Positions 20,329 through 28,910 are shown, counted from the first letter of the stretch. The stretch: 64,000 nucleotides of DNA from Antrihabitans stalagmiti (GCF_016482825.1 NZ_JAEMNV010000007.1:124001-188000), one strand, 5' to 3'. Numbers and translations are program-made. The notes: generated by a model not told the origin, from the letters alone.

Positions 20329-21590
20329 CCAGCACAGCCGACGAATCCGGAGCACCGATGACCGAACGAACACTGACCACTGTCGGCAACACCGATGGCG
20401 TCCTACGTTCCAGCAACGAAAGCGGACGATCCGACGCGCTTCTTCCCGCGCCGCAAGTGCAGAATCACGCCGCGAACCTTGCTCTGCTTCCGGACAATTC
20501 GCTTGCCTGCGTATGGTTCTCGGGCACCCAGGAGGGCGTTCCAGACATCAGCGTCTGGCTGTCGACCTTGGCGCCGGACTCCGCTGTCTGGTCGGCACCC
20601 GTCCAATTGTCCGACGACTCGACCAGGTCCGAACAGAATCCCGTGCTGCACGTAGTCGACGACCGAACGGTATGGCTGCTGTGGACTTCCCAGCACGCAG
20701 GAAATCAGGACACCGCCCGGGTCCTGCGCCGCATCTCCGTCGACGGTGGGCGATCATGGGGCCAACCGCACACGCTGATTCCGGAGACAGCTTCCGGCGG
20801 CGTCTTCGTCCGACAACCGCTTGCGGTGCTGCCGTCCGGGCGGCTGTTGCTACCCGTCTTCCATTGCGTTCGCGTACCTGGTCGCAAGTGGGTCGGCGAT
20901 CGTGACTACAGCGGTGTGATGATCTCCGACGACCGCGGTGAGCATTGGCGTGAGGTTGTCGTCCCGGACAGCCTCGGATGCGTCCACATGAACATCGGTC
21001 GGTTGTCGGACGGCACACTGGTCGCCCTGTACCGCAGCCGGTGGGCCGATCACATCTATCGAAGTGTGTCCACCGACGACGGCGACACCTGGTCGGCACC
21101 CGTCGCGACCGAGTTGCCGAACAACAACTCGTCGATCCAGTTCGTGGTCTTGCCCGATGACCGACTTGCCTTGGTATTCAACAACTCCAGTGCCGCGGAC
21201 GCCACGGCACGCCGGACGTCGCTCTACGACGAGATCGACGACGACGGGCTTGCGGACAACGGTTCGATAGACGGTGCAGATATCGAAAGTCCGACGCCGA
21301 TCGACGACGGCGACAGCCGAGCCGCTTTCTGGGGTGCACCCCGGGCACCGATGACGTTGGCAGTCTCCTCCGACGGCGGGCTGACCTGGCCTGTCCAGCG
21401 CGATCTCGAGGTCGGCGACGGATACTGCCTCACCAATAATTCCCGCGACGGCCTGAATCGGGAGTACTCGTACCCCAGCATCATCGGCTCGTCGGACGGT
21501 GCACTGCACATCGCCTTCACCCGATTCCGCCAGGCAATCGAGTACGTGCGCGTCGATCGGTCCTGGTTGTCGAACGGCCCGACATCGTGA
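20325..21590 (+). CDS. Sialidase-like BNR/Asp-box protein
   Basis: 421 aa six-bladed-propeller protein of the BNR_2/exo-alpha-sialidase superfamily. Four Asp boxes (S-x-D-x-G-x-x-W) are visible: SVDGGRSW, SDDRGEHW, STDDGDTW and SSDGGLTW. The C-terminal EYSYPSIIGSSDGALHIAFTR block is typical of bacterial relatives. No signal peptide is present, so it should act in the cytoplasm on an imported substrate. Coupled to the binding-protein gene (ATGA) and to the SDR gene (GTGA). Whether it cleaves sialic acid is doubtful, because no sialate lyase or kinase is nearby; another glycosidic or ester substrate is likelier. Confidence 0.85.
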   Translation: MTSTADESGAPMTERTLTTVGNTDGVLRSSNESGRSDALLPAPQVQNHAANLALLPDNSLACVWFSGTQEGVPDISVWLSTLAPDSAVWSAPVQLSDDSTRSEQNPVLHVVDDRTVWLLWTSQHAGNQDTARVLRRISVDGGRSWGQPHTLIPETASGGVFVRQPLAVLPSGRLLLPVFHCVRVPGRKWVGDRDYSGVMISDDRGEHWREVVVPDSLGCVHMNIGRLSDGTLVALYRSRWADHIYRSVSTDDGDTWSAPVATELPNNNSSIQFVVLPDDRLALVFNNSSAADATARRTSLYDEIDDDGLADNGSIDGADIESPTPIDDGDSRAAFWGAPRAPMTLAVSSDGGLTWPVQRDLEVGDGYCLTNNSRDGLNREYSYPSIIGSSDGALHIAFTRFRQAIEYVRVDRSWLSNGPTS

Positions 21591-22267
21591 GCCGGCCACG
21601 TGCGGTGATCACCGGCGTCAGCTCCGGAATCGGAGCAGCGACGGCGCGTCGGCTACTCGACGACGGGTGGCTGGTGACGGGGCTGTCGCGGCGAAAACCA
21701 GAATTCGAGGACGCGACGTTCTCGTGGATCGAATGCGATCTGAGCGACCTGGCCAACCTACGGCATGCAGTATCCGACCTCGGCCCGATCGATGCGATCG
21801 TGCACGCAGCAGGCCTACAGCGATCTGCCCGACTCGGGGACCTGTCGACGACGGACAGTCACGCGATGTGGGAGGTCCATGTCGCAGCCGCCGAGCAACT
21901 TGTCGATACCTTGATCGATGACGTCGTCGACGGTGGACGCATCGTGTTGATCGGATCCCGGACGATGACGGGCGTAGCGGGGAAGAGCCAGTACACCGCG
22001 ACGAAGGCAGCTCAATTTGCCATGGCCCGATCGTGGGCGCTGGAACTTATGGACCGCGCAATCACCGTCAATGTCGTTGCCCCCGGCCCTACTTCGACTC
22101 CGATGTTGTCCGATCCGGCTCGAAGCGCAACCCCGCCGACAATGCCACCGCTCGGCCGGTTCATCGAGCCGGAGGAGATCGCCGGAACGGTGGCTTTCCT
22201 GCTGAGTCCGAGCGCACGCAGCATCACAGGCCAGGCGTTGGTGCAGTGCGCCGGATCGTCATTGTGA
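21587..22267 (+). CDS. Short-chain dehydrogenase/reductase
   Basis: 226 aa SDR with TGVSSGIGAA (cofactor loop), HAAG (in place of NNAG), active-site region GSRTMTGVAGKSQYTATKAA (Ser, Tyr, Lys) and C-terminal SITGQALVQCAG. It is short for the family, lacking some residues around the substrate loop. The GTG start overlaps the BNR stop (GTGA), so it belongs to the same operon. It probably oxidises a hydroxyl of the released sugar or sugar acid. Confidence 0.9.
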   Translation: MSRPRAVITGVSSGIGAATARRLLDDGWLVTGLSRRKPEFEDATFSWIECDLSDLANLRHAVSDLGPIDAIVHAAGLQRSARLGDLSTTDSHAMWEVHVAAAEQLVDTLIDDVVDGGRIVLIGSRTMTGVAGKSQYTATKAAQFAMARSWALELMDRAITVNVVAPGPTSTPMLSDPARSATPPTMPPLGRFIEPEEIAGTVAFLLSPSARSITGQALVQCAGSSL

Positions 22268-22270
22268 ATA

Positions 22271-22290
22271 TTCTGCGCGAACTGCGCATT
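22271..22290. promoter_or_regulatory. Candidate DeoR operator before kinase-PdxA fusion
   Basis: TTCTGCGCG (22271-22279) and CTGCGCATT (22282-22290) lie 51-70 bases upstream of the fusion gene, in the only sizeable gap of the rightward operon. Both words also occur in the divergent promoter at 18.6 kb. This suggests a second, internally regulated promoter. Confidence 0.5.
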
Positions 22291-22340
22291 TCTGCTAGTG
22301 TAAACGCACACAACACGCAGCTTTTCGGAGGAGACCGAAC

Positions 22341-24434
22341 ATGAGCACCGCAGCGTTCGCCGACATCGAGCAGTCCCTGCTTGTGCTGGCCGACGATCTG
22401 TCCGGTGCGGCCGAAGTTGCATCCGCATTCCTGGGCCGCGACCTCGGCGTCGAAGTGCAGTTGACCCTCTCCGCCCCGACCCTCGGCGTGACCGTCGTCG
22501 ATCTGCACACCCGCCGGCTTCGTTCCGCAGATGCGGAAAACGTTGTATCGGAGGCCCTTTCGAGTGCAGCCGCGATGCGAGTACTCGTCAAGATCGATTC
22601 ACTACTGCGCGGCAACATCGCCGCTACGATTCGCGCCGCGGCAGCCACCGGCCGACCCGTCGTCATTGCCGCTGGCAATCCTGCACTCGGACGGCATGTC
22701 ATCGATGGCGTTGTGCATGTAAACGACACACCACTGCACGAGACAGAGCTATGGGCGGCCGAGACCGCGTCGGCTCCGCAGAGCATCGCCGCGGCGGTAG
22801 GAGGCCTCGCTGGAGTTCGGATTGTCGACATCACGTCCGACGCCGACCTGGATGCCGTTGTTGCACAGTCGTCCGCGGACACCATTCTTGTCGGAACCGG
22901 TGCGCTGACCAAAGCGGTCGCGCGGCTGTATCCGGGCTTCCCTGTTTCGTATCCTGTCGCTGAGTCGGCACGCACGGTGCTCGTCGTCGGCACCGCCGAT
23001 TCCAACGCCGCACCTCAATTACGCGAGCTCGAGGCCGATTCCATACCCGTGGTGCGACTCGATCCGGCCGAGCTTCTGGCCGGTCGAGCGAGCGTGTCGG
23101 CACCCGACGATGTGTTTGCACTTGCGATCGCCGGGACAGTGGACCCAGAGAACTCGCACCGGTTGGTGTGCGCACTCGCAGACGTCGCAGCACGACTCAT
23201 CGACGACTCCACGAATCTGGTGCTGACAGGCGGCGAGACCGCACGCACCGTGCTCGATCGGCTCGGCGTGGCTCGACTCGAACCAGTGCACGAGATTGCG
23301 CCGGGCGCAATCGTGTCCGTGACCCCAGGCGGCCGCACAGTGGTGACGCGCCCGGGCAGTTTCGGTGACCACCGCTCGCTTTCGGCGATCGCGGCATACC
23401 TTCGACCCAACAGTAAGGCGCATCCCATGACAGAGAACCTTCCGTACGTAGCACTGACGATGGGCGACGGCGCCGGCATCGGCCCGGAGGTCATCGTGCC
23501 TGCGGTGCTCGATCCTCGGGTCGCAGCGTGGTGCCGCCCCATCGTCATCGGCGATGCGTCCCGCTTACGGCGGGCCGCCGGTGTTCTCGGCCTCGAACCC
23601 GAGATCGTCACTGTGGAGAAGGTGTCGGACGCAGAGTTCGTCGCGGGACGGATCAATGTCGTCGATCTCGACCTGCTCCCCGAGGATCTCGCCTGGGGTG
23701 AATTATCTGCCGTCGCGGGACACGCAGCGTACGAATACATCCGTGTCGCAAGCGAACTGGCCGTCGCAGGTGATGTGCAGGCAATCTGCACCGCCCCCCT
23801 GAACAAAGAAGCGCTGCACGCCGCGGGACATATCTTCCCCGGCCACACCGAGTTACTTGCGCACCTGATCGGTACCGAGGAGGTGTCGATGATGTTGTCG
23901 ACGCCGAAGCTGAAGGTCATCCACGTGACCACACACATCGGACTGCTCGACGCTGTCGCCAAGATCGAGCCAGGACTCGTCGAGCGGACGATCCGCCGCG
24001 GCCACGACGCGCTCGTACGATCGGGCAACTCGAGCCCCAAGATCGGCGTGTGTGGAATCAACCCGCACGCCGGCGAAAACGGTCTGTTCGGATACGGCGA
24101 AGAGGATCAGAAGATCGTCCCTGCAGTGGAATTGCTCCGCGCCGAAGGTATGGACGTCACCGGCCCGCTGCCTGCCGATACCGCGTTCTTCCTTGCCGGC
24201 CGTGGTGACTACGACCTCATCGTTGCGATGTACCACGACCAGGGACACGGACCTGTCAAAGTGCTCGGCATCGAGGCGGGCGTCAACATCACCGTCGGAC
24301 TGCCGGTGATCCGCACGTCGGTCGACCACGGAACAGCGTTCGACATTGCAGGTAAGGGCATTGCCGAGGCCGGTAGCATGGTCGAGGCCCTGCGGCAGGC
24401 GGCCGAATTGGCCACAAGTACGGCCGCAGTCTAG
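22341..24434 (+). CDS. DUF1537 acid-sugar kinase fused to PdxA2-type dehydrogenase
   Basis: 697 aa, two enzymes in one chain. Residues about 1-358 form a four-carbon acid-sugar kinase (DUF1537/OtnK-DtnK family): LADDLSGAAEV, KIDSLLRGN, nucleotide-binding LTGGETARTVL and a final PGSFGD. Residues about 363-697 are a PdxA-like 4-phosphohydroxy-acid dehydrogenase: MGDGAGIGPEV, metal His in FPGHTE, and YHDQGHGPVKVLGIEAGVN. In characterised D-threonate/D-erythronate pathways separate DtnK and PdxA2 phosphorylate the acid, then oxidise and decarboxylate it to dihydroxyacetone phosphate. ATG has GGAGGAGA upstream. An in-frame ATG at 23427 with AAGG nearby could also yield a free dehydrogenase. Confidence 0.92.
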   Translation: MSTAAFADIEQSLLVLADDLSGAAEVASAFLGRDLGVEVQLTLSAPTLGVTVVDLHTRRLRSADAENVVSEALSSAAAMRVLVKIDSLLRGNIAATIRAAAATGRPVVIAAGNPALGRHVIDGVVHVNDTPLHETELWAAETASAPQSIAAAVGGLAGVRIVDITSDADLDAVVAQSSADTILVGTGALTKAVARLYPGFPVSYPVAESARTVLVVGTADSNAAPQLRELEADSIPVVRLDPAELLAGRASVSAPDDVFALAIAGTVDPENSHRLVCALADVAARLIDDSTNLVLTGGETARTVLDRLGVARLEPVHEIAPGAIVSVTPGGRTVVTRPGSFGDHRSLSAIAAYLRPNSKAHPMTENLPYVALTMGDGAGIGPEVIVPAVLDPRVAAWCRPIVIGDASRLRRAAGVLGLEPEIVTVEKVSDAEFVAGRINVVDLDLLPEDLAWGELSAVAGHAAYEYIRVASELAVAGDVQAICTAPLNKEALHAAGHIFPGHTELLAHLIGTEEVSMMLSTPKLKVIHVTTHIGLLDAVAKIEPGLVERTIRRGHDALVRSGNSSPKIGVCGINPHAGENGLFGYGEEDQKIVPAVELLRAEGMDVTGPLPADTAFFLAGRGDYDLIVAMYHDQGHGPVKVLGIEAGVNITVGLPVIRTSVDHGTAFDIAGKGIAEAGSMVEALRQAAELATSTAAV

Positions 24435-24444
24435 GAGAGGTGCG

Positions 24445-25212
24445 ATGGCGGTCCGACAATCACAGGCACGGCGCGCAGAGATCGTCCGGCTGGCGAAGTC
24501 CAGCGGTCTCGCGAGCGTCGAGGATCTGTCGGTCCTGTTCGGCGTCACGCCGTCCACAATCCGCCGCGACCTTGGCCAACTGACGACCGAGGGTTTACTC
24601 GCCCGAACCTACGGCGGCGCGATCGCGCTCGACGCTCACCCAGAGTCGTCGATCCGGCAGCGGGCACTCGAAGGCTTCGAAGCCAAGCGGGCGATCGCGA
24701 AATGGGCAGCGAGCCAAGTGCTTCCAGGCGAAACCGTCCTGTTGGACGCCGGCACAACCGTCGGCGCAATGGGCGAGTTTCTCCGCGACGCAACGCGGCT
24801 GACCGTCATCACCGCCGGACTGACCGCTCTGGAAGAACTTGCCGACGCCAACGACGTGCGAGTCGAATGTCTCGGCGGCACCTTGCGGCATCTGAGCCAG
24901 GGTTTCGTCGGGCCACTCGCCGAATCTTCGCTTGCACGAGTATCTTTCGACCGCGCTTTTCTCGGCGCCGACGCCGTCACCGCTGATCGCGGGATATGTG
25001 AGGCCGAGCTGGAACAGACTCGGCTCAAGGAACTGATGATCGAGCGCGCCGGCGAGGTCTACGTACTCGCACACGCAGCCAAGCTCGGCCAACGACCGTT
25101 CCACGCATGGGCACCACTGCCGCCCGGCGTCACATTGGTCACCGACTCGTCGGCAACGGACGAACAGTTACGTCCCTTCACCGACGCCGGTATCGCAGTC
25201 GTGACGGTCTGA
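24445..25212 (+). CDS. DeoR-family transcriptional repressor
   Basis: 255 aa. The N-terminal winged HTH is about residues 5-58 (IVRLAKSSGLASVEDLSVLF and the recognition segment TPSTIRRDLGQL). The DeoR sugar-phosphate sensor domain follows (VLLDAGTTVGAMG, LGGTL, FLGADAV...GICEAE, AHAAKLGQR). Sensors of this family respond to phosphorylated sugars, which fits a cluster whose kinase makes a phosphorylated acid. Start ATG has GGAGAGG upstream, 10 bases after the fusion gene. Expected to bind the CTGCGC-type repeats in the two promoter regions. Confidence 0.93.
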   Translation: MAVRQSQARRAEIVRLAKSSGLASVEDLSVLFGVTPSTIRRDLGQLTTEGLLARTYGGAIALDAHPESSIRQRALEGFEAKRAIAKWAASQVLPGETVLLDAGTTVGAMGEFLRDATRLTVITAGLTALEELADANDVRVECLGGTLRHLSQGFVGPLAESSLARVSFDRAFLGADAVTADRGICEAELEQTRLKELMIERAGEVYVLAHAAKLGQRPFHAWAPLPPGVTLVTDSSATDEQLRPFTDAGIAVVTV

Positions 25213-25241
25213 CTGTCGGTAGCGAAACGAGCGGCCTTGTC

Positions 25242-25847
25242 TCACACGCTGATTCCTGAAGTGAGGATGGCTGCAAGTTCACGGTAGGACTGGGCGTCGT
25301 CCAGCCCTGTCTTCGCGTGCACAGCGCGCTGTTGGATTCTGACCATCATCGTTGCTGCCAGGTCGGCGGCGAACGCTGCATGAACGTCGCGGAACACTCC
25401 CCCGGCGACCCCGTCGGTGATCAGCTCGTTGACCCGGTCAGCCGCTATCTCGGTGTTTCGCTCGTAGACCTCGCGTGCGGGCGGAAAGCCGTCGAGGTCC
25501 TCCATGAACTGTTCGGATGCATCACCGAGGACGACGCCGACCGCGGCCAGATACGCAGTGATCCGCTCCCGTGGTCCGGTCACGTCAGCGATCTTCTCCT
25601 CGACCGCGACAGCCGCATTCCGGAAGAAATGCACCGTGGCAGCCTGGACGAGTTGCTCCTTGCTGCCGGCAAGGGTGTAAAGCGTCGACTTCGAACACCG
25701 CAAGCGAGAAGCGATCTCGTCGAGAGTCAGATGCGCAAACCCCTCGGCCAGGAACAACTCGACCAACCTGTCGAACAGTTCCGCACGCCGACGGGTGGTG
25801 AACTGCGGGGGACGCGGAGGCACACCGGAATGGTACTGAACGGTCAC
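25242..25847 (-). CDS. TetR-family regulator
   Basis: 201 aa. HTH at about residues 20-62 (RRAELFDRLVELFLAEGF, LTLDEIASRLRCSKSTLYTL); the C-terminal domain is helical and ligand-specific. GTG start with GGAGTACTGCAA upstream. Divergent from an acyl-CoA dehydrogenase gene, with inverted repeats between them, so it probably represses that gene and itself in response to an acyl-CoA or lipid. Its 3' end faces the DeoR gene with only 29 bases between. Confidence 0.92.
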   Translation of the reverse strand: MTVQYHSGVPPRPPQFTTRRRAELFDRLVELFLAEGFAHLTLDEIASRLRCSKSTLYTLAGSKEQLVQAATVHFFRNAAVAVEEKIADVTGPRERITAYLAAVGVVLGDASEQFMEDLDGFPPAREVYERNTEIAADRVNELITDGVAGGVFRDVHAAFAADLAATMMVRIQQRAVHAKTGLDDAQSYRELAAILTSGISV

Positions 25848-25880
25848 TTGCAGTACTCCTTCGCTGACAGTACTGTTTAA

Positions 25881-25894
25881 GATACCTCAGTATC
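25881..25894. promoter_or_regulatory. Candidate TetR operator
   Basis: GATACCTCAGTATC (arms GATAC/GTATC) lies midway between the divergent tetR and acyl-CoA dehydrogenase genes. A wider inverted repeat CAGTAC...GTACTG overlaps the tetR ribosome-site side. Confidence 0.55.
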
Positions 25895-25923
25895 ATTCCA
25901 AGTAGCTTCGAAGGAGTATTCAG

Positions 25924-27066
25924 TTGGCCGTCGAACGCTTGTTGCCCACGCCCGAAGCCCACGAACTGATCCAACTCACGCGTGACGTGGCCGACAAGGT
26001 ACTCACCCCGATCGTCGACGCGCACGAGAAGGCCGAAACCTACCCTGAGGGCGTTTTCGCAACACTTGGCGAGGCTGGCCTGTTGAGCTTGGCCTATCCG
26101 GAGGAGTTCGGCGGCGGAGGTCAGCCGTACGAGGTGTACCTGCAGGTCCTGGAGGAACTTGCGGCGCGCTGGGCGGCAGTCGCGGTTGCGGTGAGCGTGC
26201 ACACCCTTGCCTGCCATCCGATGATGATCTTCGGCACCGACGAACAGAAGCAGCGATGGTTACCGGACATGCTGGGCGGCAACATGATCGGCGCCTACAG
26301 CCTCTCCGAACCGCAGGCGGGCTCCGACGCCGCCGCGCTGAACTGCAAAGCGAGCGCGACCGAGAACGGGTACCGCATCACCGGATCCAAGGCGTGGATC
26401 ACCCACGGTGGCGTCGCCGACTTCTACAACCTTTTCGCTCGCACCGGCGAGGGGTCGCGCGGCATCTCCTGCTTCTTGGTCGCCAAGGACACCGAGGGCC
26501 TCAGCTTCGGCAAGCCCGAGGAAAAGATGGGTCTGCACGCCATCCCGACGACCGCGGCCTACTACGACAACGCATTCGTACCGACCGAACGGCTGGTGGG
26601 TGCCGAAGGCCAGGGACTCCAAATCGCTTTCAGCGCACTCGATTCCGGGCGTCTTGGAATCGCCGCGGTCGCGGTCGGTCTCGCTCAGGCCGCACTCGAC
26701 GATGCCGTTGCGTACGCGCAGGAACGATCCGCGTTCGGCCGCAAGATCATCGACCACCAGGGCCTCGGTTTTCTCCTCGCCGACATGGCCGCAGCCGTCG
26801 ACTCGGCCCGCGCCACCTATCTCGATGCCGCCCGACGCCGCGACGCGGGACTCCCCTACTCGCGCAACGCCTCGGTCGCCAAACTCGTCGCCACCGACGC
26901 CGCGATGAAGGTCACCACCGACGCAGTGCAGGTACTCGGCGGCTACGGCTACACGCGCGACTTCCGCGTCGAGCGATACATGCGGGAAGCGAAGATCACC
27001 CAGATCTTCGAGGGCACCAACCAGATTCAGCGTCTCGTCATCGCACGATCACTCGCAGACCGGTAG
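25924..27066 (+). CDS. Acyl-CoA dehydrogenase
   Basis: 380 aa FAD enzyme introducing a trans-2 double bond into an acyl-CoA. Visible are AYSLSEPQAGSDAAAL (FAD/substrate contact), WITHGGVADFYNLFART, RSAFGRKIIDHQGL, QVLGGYGYTRDFRVERYMREAK and the catalytic Glu in ITQIFEGTNQIQR near the C terminus, as in short/medium-chain enzymes. TTG start is supported by GAAGGAG at proper spacing. Single gene controlled from the divergent tetR promoter. Chain-length preference cannot be read. Confidence 0.94.
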   Translation: MAVERLLPTPEAHELIQLTRDVADKVLTPIVDAHEKAETYPEGVFATLGEAGLLSLAYPEEFGGGGQPYEVYLQVLEELAARWAAVAVAVSVHTLACHPMMIFGTDEQKQRWLPDMLGGNMIGAYSLSEPQAGSDAAALNCKASATENGYRITGSKAWITHGGVADFYNLFARTGEGSRGISCFLVAKDTEGLSFGKPEEKMGLHAIPTTAAYYDNAFVPTERLVGAEGQGLQIAFSALDSGRLGIAAVAVGLAQAALDDAVAYAQERSAFGRKIIDHQGLGFLLADMAAAVDSARATYLDAARRRDAGLPYSRNASVAKLVATDAAMKVTTDAVQVLGGYGYTRDFRVERYMREAKITQIFEGTNQIQRLVIARSLADR

Positions 27067-27154
27067 GTAGTCGAGCGAGGAATCGAGTGCATGGCTGTTC
27101 AGGTTCCGGAGGCCGAATTTGCCTGAACAACTGTGCTTTCGACGTGGATGAGCC

Positions 27155-27817
27155 CTAACCCCAGAAGATCGAATCGTCGGTGTCGAGATAGTCGAGCAGA
27201 TCTTGCACTTGCGCACTCGGCGAAAGGAATTCGCAGGTCTGAAAATTGCGTCCGCGCTCACGCGACTGCAAAACCCACAAGCCATTGAGTCCGTTGTAGC
27301 GCAGCCGAGCAAAGGCCATCGGGTACCAGTTCGGGCCGAAGCACTCGTGGATGGTGAGACAACTGTCTGCAACTTCGCAGCTGATACGGAATTCGCTGCG
27401 CACGTACTCGGGAACCCGATCTGTGCACCAGCGCCGCACGCGGGCGACGTCGAGATCAGGCGGAGCTACCACGCGGCAGCGTCTGCCCGGCCTGATGGAC
27501 GGTGCTCGGGACGCACTCACCGGAACGAGACGGTCGAATCCCACTCGCTGCATAAGCCGACTGATATCTGTCGGGACTTCGATGAGATACAGAGATCCGC
27601 CTGCCCGGGTTGCGTGCATGTGTAGGACCTGAAATGCCGCCAACCCGATCCCGTCACAGAAGGTCAGTCGCGACAGGTCCAGGACGAGATGTCTGCCTCT
27701 TCGAGCCCACTGACCGAGTTCGGCGACCATATGGTCCACCGTGGCAAGGTCGAGTTCCCCTTCGACCGCGATCAGATTCACCGTGTCGGTCGTTGTCGTC
27801 GAGATGGACAAGGACAT
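27155..27817 (-). CDS. STAS-domain (anti-anti-sigma-like) protein
   Basis: 220 aa. Residues about 5-105 form a STAS domain (VNLIAVEGELDLATVDHM, LVLDLSRLTFCDGIGLAAFQVL, with the phospho-acceptor position occupied by Cys-Asp-Gly rather than Ser). The C-terminal 100 residues are a separate Arg/Trp-rich domain (about 115-215, with RRWCTDRVPEYVRSEFRISCEV and WYPMAFARLRYNGLNGLWVLQSRERG) that resembles the DUF3024 type; I am not certain. Start ATG has AAGGA upstream. A SigF/SigB-type promoter about 220 bases upstream suggests autoregulation within the general stress response. Confidence 0.85.
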   Translation of the reverse strand: MSLSISTTTTDTVNLIAVEGELDLATVDHMVAELGQWARRGRHLVLDLSRLTFCDGIGLAAFQVLHMHATRAGGSLYLIEVPTDISRLMQRVGFDRLVPVSASRAPSIRPGRRCRVVAPPDLDVARVRRWCTDRVPEYVRSEFRISCEVADSCLTIHECFGPNWYPMAFARLRYNGLNGLWVLQSRERGRNFQTCEFLSPSAQVQDLLDYLDTDDSIFWG

Positions 27818-28143
27818 AGTCAGGTCCTTGAAACCGCTGGCGCGCAACGATCGTCACTGACGTCGTACCGAACCCGAACCACTGGAAACGTCATGATCCC
27901 TCTGAAGGTGGTGTGCCTGAGGCAACAGATCTTCGGGGCCGCCAGGGTCCGGGGCAGCTGGAACTTTTACATCGTGCGCACATTAGACCACTGCTTGCAG
28001 ACGAACCGTGGTCGATGCGAGTCGATTGCGCTTGAATACCCACCTTTCGGACGTCCAAACGCCCGATTCTTAGCGGAGCGGATGTGGCACTGGTCCCGCA
28101 TTGGCGCACCAATGTGGCATTCGCTCCGGCGTTTTCGGCGTCG
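27818..28143. other. Intergenic leader of STAS gene
   Basis: 326 bases without a gene between divergently unrelated STAS and tetR genes (both on minus strand). It contains the SigF-type promoter, and close to the tetR end the short hairpin ATTGG-CGCA-CCAAT (28099-28112) flanked by two ATGTGGCA words. The 5' leader implied by the promoter would be roughly 200 bases; I see no small gene in it. Confidence 0.7.
28036..28060 (-). promoter_or_regulatory. SigF/SigB-type promoter of STAS gene
   Basis: Read on the minus strand: GTTT, 15 bases, GGGTAT. This is an exact match to the alternative-sigma (SigF in mycobacteria, SigB-like) consensus GTTT-N15-GGGTAT, oriented toward the STAS gene. Confidence 0.75.
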
Positions 28144-28791
28144 TCAGCGGGCCCCATCGGGGAAGAATTGCTGCAGGCAGGTCTCGGTGACCCAGGACAG
28201 CCAACGTTCTCGGGTCCAGCCGTGCTCGGTGACCATCAGCAAGTACGCGTCCTCGCTGAGCACCGTATAGAGAATTCCGTGCGCCTCTTCGACCGATAGC
28301 TCGGCGTTGAAGCCGTCGCGGGAGGCGATTGCTTCGACGATGCGCCGAAAGCCGTCGTAGCGAAGCTTCTTGTTGTACGCGAGCAAGTCCCCGACCTCAG
28401 GGTCGGCGGCCGCAGCTCTCATCACGTCGAAAAGTGGTGCGGCTCGGTCGATCACCTCGGCAGATCGTTCGCAGAAGAGGCGAAGTGCCGCCGCACCGTC
28501 CGGATCGGTCAGCACGTGGCCGAACCAGTCGGTTTGGTGCAGGTCCTGGACGGACTCGTCGCCTCTCAGGGCCTGGTCGAACGCGGCCTGCAGGATGGCT
28601 GTCTTGTTGCCGAACGACAGGTAGAGCGTCTGCACTGCGACGCCGGCTTCCTTGCCGACCATGGCCATGGTCGTTGTCACGAAGCCGTCGCGCAGAAACA
28701 GCTCCGTGGCGGCGACGACGATTTTGCTTCGAGTCGCGCTCGCCTGCTCGGCCTTGCTGGTGCGATTCTTCGTCCGCGATCCGGTTGCCAC
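28144..28791 (-). CDS. TetR-family regulator
   Basis: 215 aa. HTH at about 20-65 (TRSKIVVAATELFLRDGFVTTTMAMVGKEAGVAVQTLYLSF), preceded by a basic tail of Arg/Lys/Ser. The C-terminal ligand domain is unassigned. Divergent from the VOC-luciferase-hemerythrin operon, with two copies of a 16-base repeat between them, so it probably controls that operon. Confidence 0.92.
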   Translation of the reverse strand: MATGSRTKNRTSKAEQASATRSKIVVAATELFLRDGFVTTTMAMVGKEAGVAVQTLYLSFGNKTAILQAAFDQALRGDESVQDLHQTDWFGHVLTDPDGAAALRLFCERSAEVIDRAAPLFDVMRAAAADPEVGDLLAYNKKLRYDGFRRIVEAIASRDGFNAELSVEEAHGILYTVLSEDAYLLMVTEHGWTRERWLSWVTETCLQQFFPDGAR

Positions 28792-28819
28792 GAGATTTCC
28801 TCACCCTCTTGACGGATTG

Positions 28820-28861
28820 TGTAATGCCATTCTACTGTCTGATTATGTAATGACATTCCAC
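28820..28861. promoter_or_regulatory. Duplicate operator TGTAATGnCATTCnAC
   Basis: TGTAATGCCATTCTAC (28820-28835) and TGTAATGACATTCCAC (28846-28861) are near-identical and 26 bases apart. Each has an internal palindrome AATGnCATT. They lie in the divergent promoter between tetR and the VOC gene. TetR binding is inferred. Confidence 0.65.
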
Positions 28862-28910
28862 AATGTTGTTCCACTACAGGATTCCATTGTTCCATCGGAA
28901 AGGGAAGACC

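Noticed and set aside
18754-21590. Sialic acid utilisation locus
   Set aside because: The Asp-box protein suggested it, but there is no N-acetylneuraminate lyase, kinase or epimerase, so a different substrate is likelier.
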